Source: Glomus cerebriforme (lineage: Eukaryota; Glomeromycota; Glomeromycetes; Glomerales; Glomeraceae). Taken from it: a DNA stretch of 33,482 nt. Under the pieces are notes generated by a model, which did no database searches, was not told the DNA's origin, and saw nothing but the letters and a program-made list of their open reading frames with translations. Both the position numbers and the translations under genes were made by a program. The stretch is from the NCBI GenBank assembly GCA_003550305.1, contig QKYT01000004.1, positions 369,859 through 403,340 on the forward strand, in the 5' to 3' direction. The first letter of the stretch is position 1. Every line of letters starts with the position of its first letter. This document shows positions 31,341 to 33,482 of this stretch, in pieces.

Positions 31341-32112
31341 ATGTCTCAATCTCAGGAAAATATAAAAGCGGGCCTTTTTTGTGAATTTTCTATTACTTTG
31401 CCAAGATATTTATATATCTATGGTTTATCTTCACAGGGCTAGATATTGGCGATATTTACAGAGATTCTCTAAAAGCATATGAAGAATATGAAGCTTGTTT
31501 AACTACTAGTATATATGACGATACGTATTTGGACCAGAAAAATGTAAAGCTAGAGGTTTTGATCCAATCAAGTAAGTGATTTATTAACTTTGTTTCTTCG
31601 ATCTCTTTTCTAATGTGACTCTTATTACAGAGCATTTGAGGAAGAGGAAGAAAGAACCGATTTGTCTGGGGAATGAATTGAAAGAACAGCAGAAGAGAAA
31701 GGATTTCGCGCTATGTTTCAGGAATTTATTGCTAAAATGTAAGTTGGCATCTTATTACCCTTAATTACAAAATGAAGTCACAAGTAGAAATTAATACAAT
31801 CTCTTTTCATAGTCCGCCAGAATATGTAAATAAAGATCTGAAATTTTCGGATTGCTTTGATGACTTCCTAAAGAAAGAAAATAAGGGAAATAAGAGTTAT
31901 AAAAAGCTATCAACAAAGGTATTTATTTTAATTTACTTATGAGTAATTGATATTTAATAAAGATATTATTGACTTTTTCTTAAATTCAGAAAATTCGTTC
32001 TTTACTGGTCAAAGCTTCATATCTTATAGACCATAAAATTAAACTTGAAGATAGACTTTATGTCAAGGTCGTTGCCATAAAGATGAACAAAGACGGTGTT
32101 TTTTGGAGGTAG
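31341..32112 (+). pseudogene. Five-exon gene of unknown family, broken by frameshift and nonsense codon
   Basis: The predicted exons are 31341-31380, 31437-31571, 31631-31738, 31813-31918 and 31990-32112, all with GT-AG borders (GTGAAT, GTAAGT, GTAAGT, GTATTT donors). It starts MSQSQENIKAG, then LDIGDIYRDSLKAYEEYEAC. Near 31540 the open frame must shift by one base to reach GFDPIKAFEEEEERTDLSGE. A TGA then interrupts exon 3 before IERTAEEKGFRAMFQEFIAK. From there the frame is open through PPEYVNKDLKFSDCFDDFLK and IRSLLVKASYLIDHKIKLED to a TAG at 32110-32112. The intact splice sites and two isolated lesions imply recent inactivation, or assembly errors. I do not recognise the family: it is acidic, likely helical and without a signal peptide. 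Confidence 0.55.
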
Positions 32113-32805
32113 AGGAAAAAGTGTGAGATAAATTGGAATATTGCGAAATTATGTATCGGCGAGATATGGTTGGGCTATAATTTTTTTATTTTTCATCGAA
32201 GTAACATTACTTTTGCAAATGATATTTTCGCCAAGAAAAAATTATGATCTGTGGGTGACGTTCATGTAATGCAATAATTATTTTACGCAATAAGCGTCAT
32301 GCTTTATAATACTGCATATAAAAAGTGCCAAATTCTGAGAACAACTTTTGCAAAGAAAAATTTTCAATGCATTTTTATTTTCCAATGCATATAAAAAATA
32401 TTAGAGAAGCGAGAGAAATATATGATACTATCAAAGAGGAAGGGAGTACTCAGATCCTAGGCCATAAATGAGAGTTCCAGCATCAAAATTATTTTTTTAT
32501 TCTCTCACTTTCAAAAAATATCTATAGCTAATTTACTAACTACAAGATTCTCACCCCACTCTCTTTTACTACACTAGGTTTCAGAAATAAATTATTCCAC
32601 CCATATTTACAAAATTTTTGTCTATCTATATCTCTTCCAAAAATACAGACTATATAAAATATTATTACTTGAAAGAAAACTTCTCCGAGATTAAGAAATT
32701 TTGATTCTATATAAAGAATTCTTGATATTAGTAATGTGGTATAAAAAATAAAACAAGGCAAGAGTTTTTATTCACACTTACCGATATATTTCATTTTTAC
32801 AACAA
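32113..32805. other. Intergenic, no gene recognised
   Basis: This is the 3' flank of the broken gene. A 73-codon minus-strand open frame at 32540-32761 has no family resemblance and is not called. No strong repeat was seen. Confidence 0.45.
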
Positions 32806-33240
32806 GATTATTTTATTTATCTAATTAATATTGCTTTTTTAATTAAATAAAAATTTATTAAAATTTATTTTTTTCTTTTTTAGGTTTGGTTTCTCACTTT
32901 GGAATGGATGCGCAGATCGTTAATAAAGATGAAAACGTGATGGATTATAGATGATTAAGAACTACAGGTAAGATTATTTTATTAAATTTATTTAATTAAT
33001 ATTACTTTTATAATTAAATAAAAATTATTAATTTTTTTTTGTCCCTCACTACGAGTGGATCGCTAATAAAGATAAACGCGCGATGGATTATGGACAATTA
33101 AGAACTATAGGTGAGATTATTTTATTAAATTTATTTAATCAATATTGCTTTTTTAATTAAATAAAAATGTATTAAATTTTATTTTTTTCTTTTAGGTTCG
33201 GTCCCTCACTTTGGGACCAGCGGATCGTTGATTATATTAA
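32806..33240 (+). repeat. Tandemly duplicated exon-intron unit (~2.5 copies)
   Basis: The intron-like segment starting GATTATTTTATT occurs at 32806, 32972 and 33115 (steps of 166 and 143 bp). Each copy is followed by a short exon-like block: 32884-32967 (after TTTTTTAG, reading GLVSHFGMDAQIVNKDE with one TGA), 33041-33110 (VPHYEWIANKDKRAMDYGQL, but without an AG acceptor) and 33196-33240 (after TTTTAG, reading GSVPHFGTSGSLIIL). Each ends at a GT donor (GTAAGA, GTGAGA, GTGAGT). The blocks are homologous, so an ancestral exon with its intron was duplicated in tandem and has partly decayed. The parent gene is not recognised. Confidence 0.6.
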
Positions 33241-33482
33241 GTGAGTATTCTTTAATACAATAGTTATTTAACATACTATAATAAAGGAAGATCCAGTGTT
33301 ATTTGATAAAAAAAAAATTAACTATGCGCGTGTAACATGATCTTCCAAAACAATTTCCTTTTTCTAAAAAAAATCTCCTTTTTTGGTAATTTGTATTACC
33401 TCAAATGTCCTGCCATTTTTATATATTTATATATATATCTGTATATTTATATTTATTAATTTATATTTATATTTAGATTTAT

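Noticed and set aside
32540..32761. 73-codon minus-strand open frame
   Set aside because: No recognisable motif and no nearby splice-compatible exons.

Overview
The window is an AT-rich eukaryotic contig, most likely from an arbuscular mycorrhizal fungus (Rhizophagus or a close Glomeromycotina relative). This is an inference from three things: short introns of 67-97 nt with GTAAGT-like donors and TTAG/ATAG acceptors; a kinase-plus-Sel1 gene, a DUF4419 gene and a methyltransferase of styles abundant in that lineage; and many decayed LINE and Helitron-like remnants. No tRNA, rRNA or CRISPR array was recognised.

Layout. 1-2767: intergenic AT-rich DNA with two compact clusters of short palindromic or direct repeats (AAACGTTT, 294-392; CGATTCG, 1128-1184) and a GC-richer island near 1690-1860. 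2768-3799 (-): a three-exon SAM-methyltransferase-like gene (280 aa by my splice model). 3800-6200: intergenic, with two small terminal-inverted-repeat elements (4361-4739, TA-flanked; 4959-5131, foldback). 6200-15480: a strongly CpG-depleted repeat graveyard interrupted by a 624-base N gap. It holds an unrecognised broken ORF, a gag/ORF1-like remnant, the C-terminal part of a LINE polymerase and a Pif1/Helitron-type helicase fossil.

15952-18240 (-): a three-exon gene for a 712-aa protein with an N-terminal helical bundle resembling the MLKL N-terminal domain, a catalytically degenerate kinase domain (HRD to HHN, DFG to NFD) and C-terminal Sel1-like repeats. 19004-20038 (-): an intact DUF4419 gene. 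20378-22980 (-): a 5'-truncated LINE reverse transcriptase with two nonsense codons, one frameshift and 15 isolated N calls. 23760-24156 (-): debris of a protein-kinase gene. 24600-25330: T-rich decayed LINE-like DNA. 25452-25673: a duplicated ~98-bp unit. 26907-27059: a small inverted-repeat element carrying two GATCACGTG sites.

27168-30582 (-): an eight-exon gene for a 958-aa membrane protein with a signal peptide, a large glycosylatable ectodomain, about six membrane segments including an EDLPQ motif that recalls XK-related proteins, and a cysteine-rich cytosolic tail. 31341-32112 (+): a five-exon gene broken by a frameshift and a nonsense codon. 32806-33240 (+): an exon-intron unit repeated about 2.5 times.

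The intact genes are all on the minus strand and do not form an operon. The most interesting item is the MLKL-like pseudokinase-Sel1 protein, which may belong to a fungal cell-death or self-recognition system. The polytopic EDLPQ membrane protein and the CpG contrast between old and young transposons come next. Gene models are splice predictions made by eye. Family names rest on recognised motifs, not on database searches.
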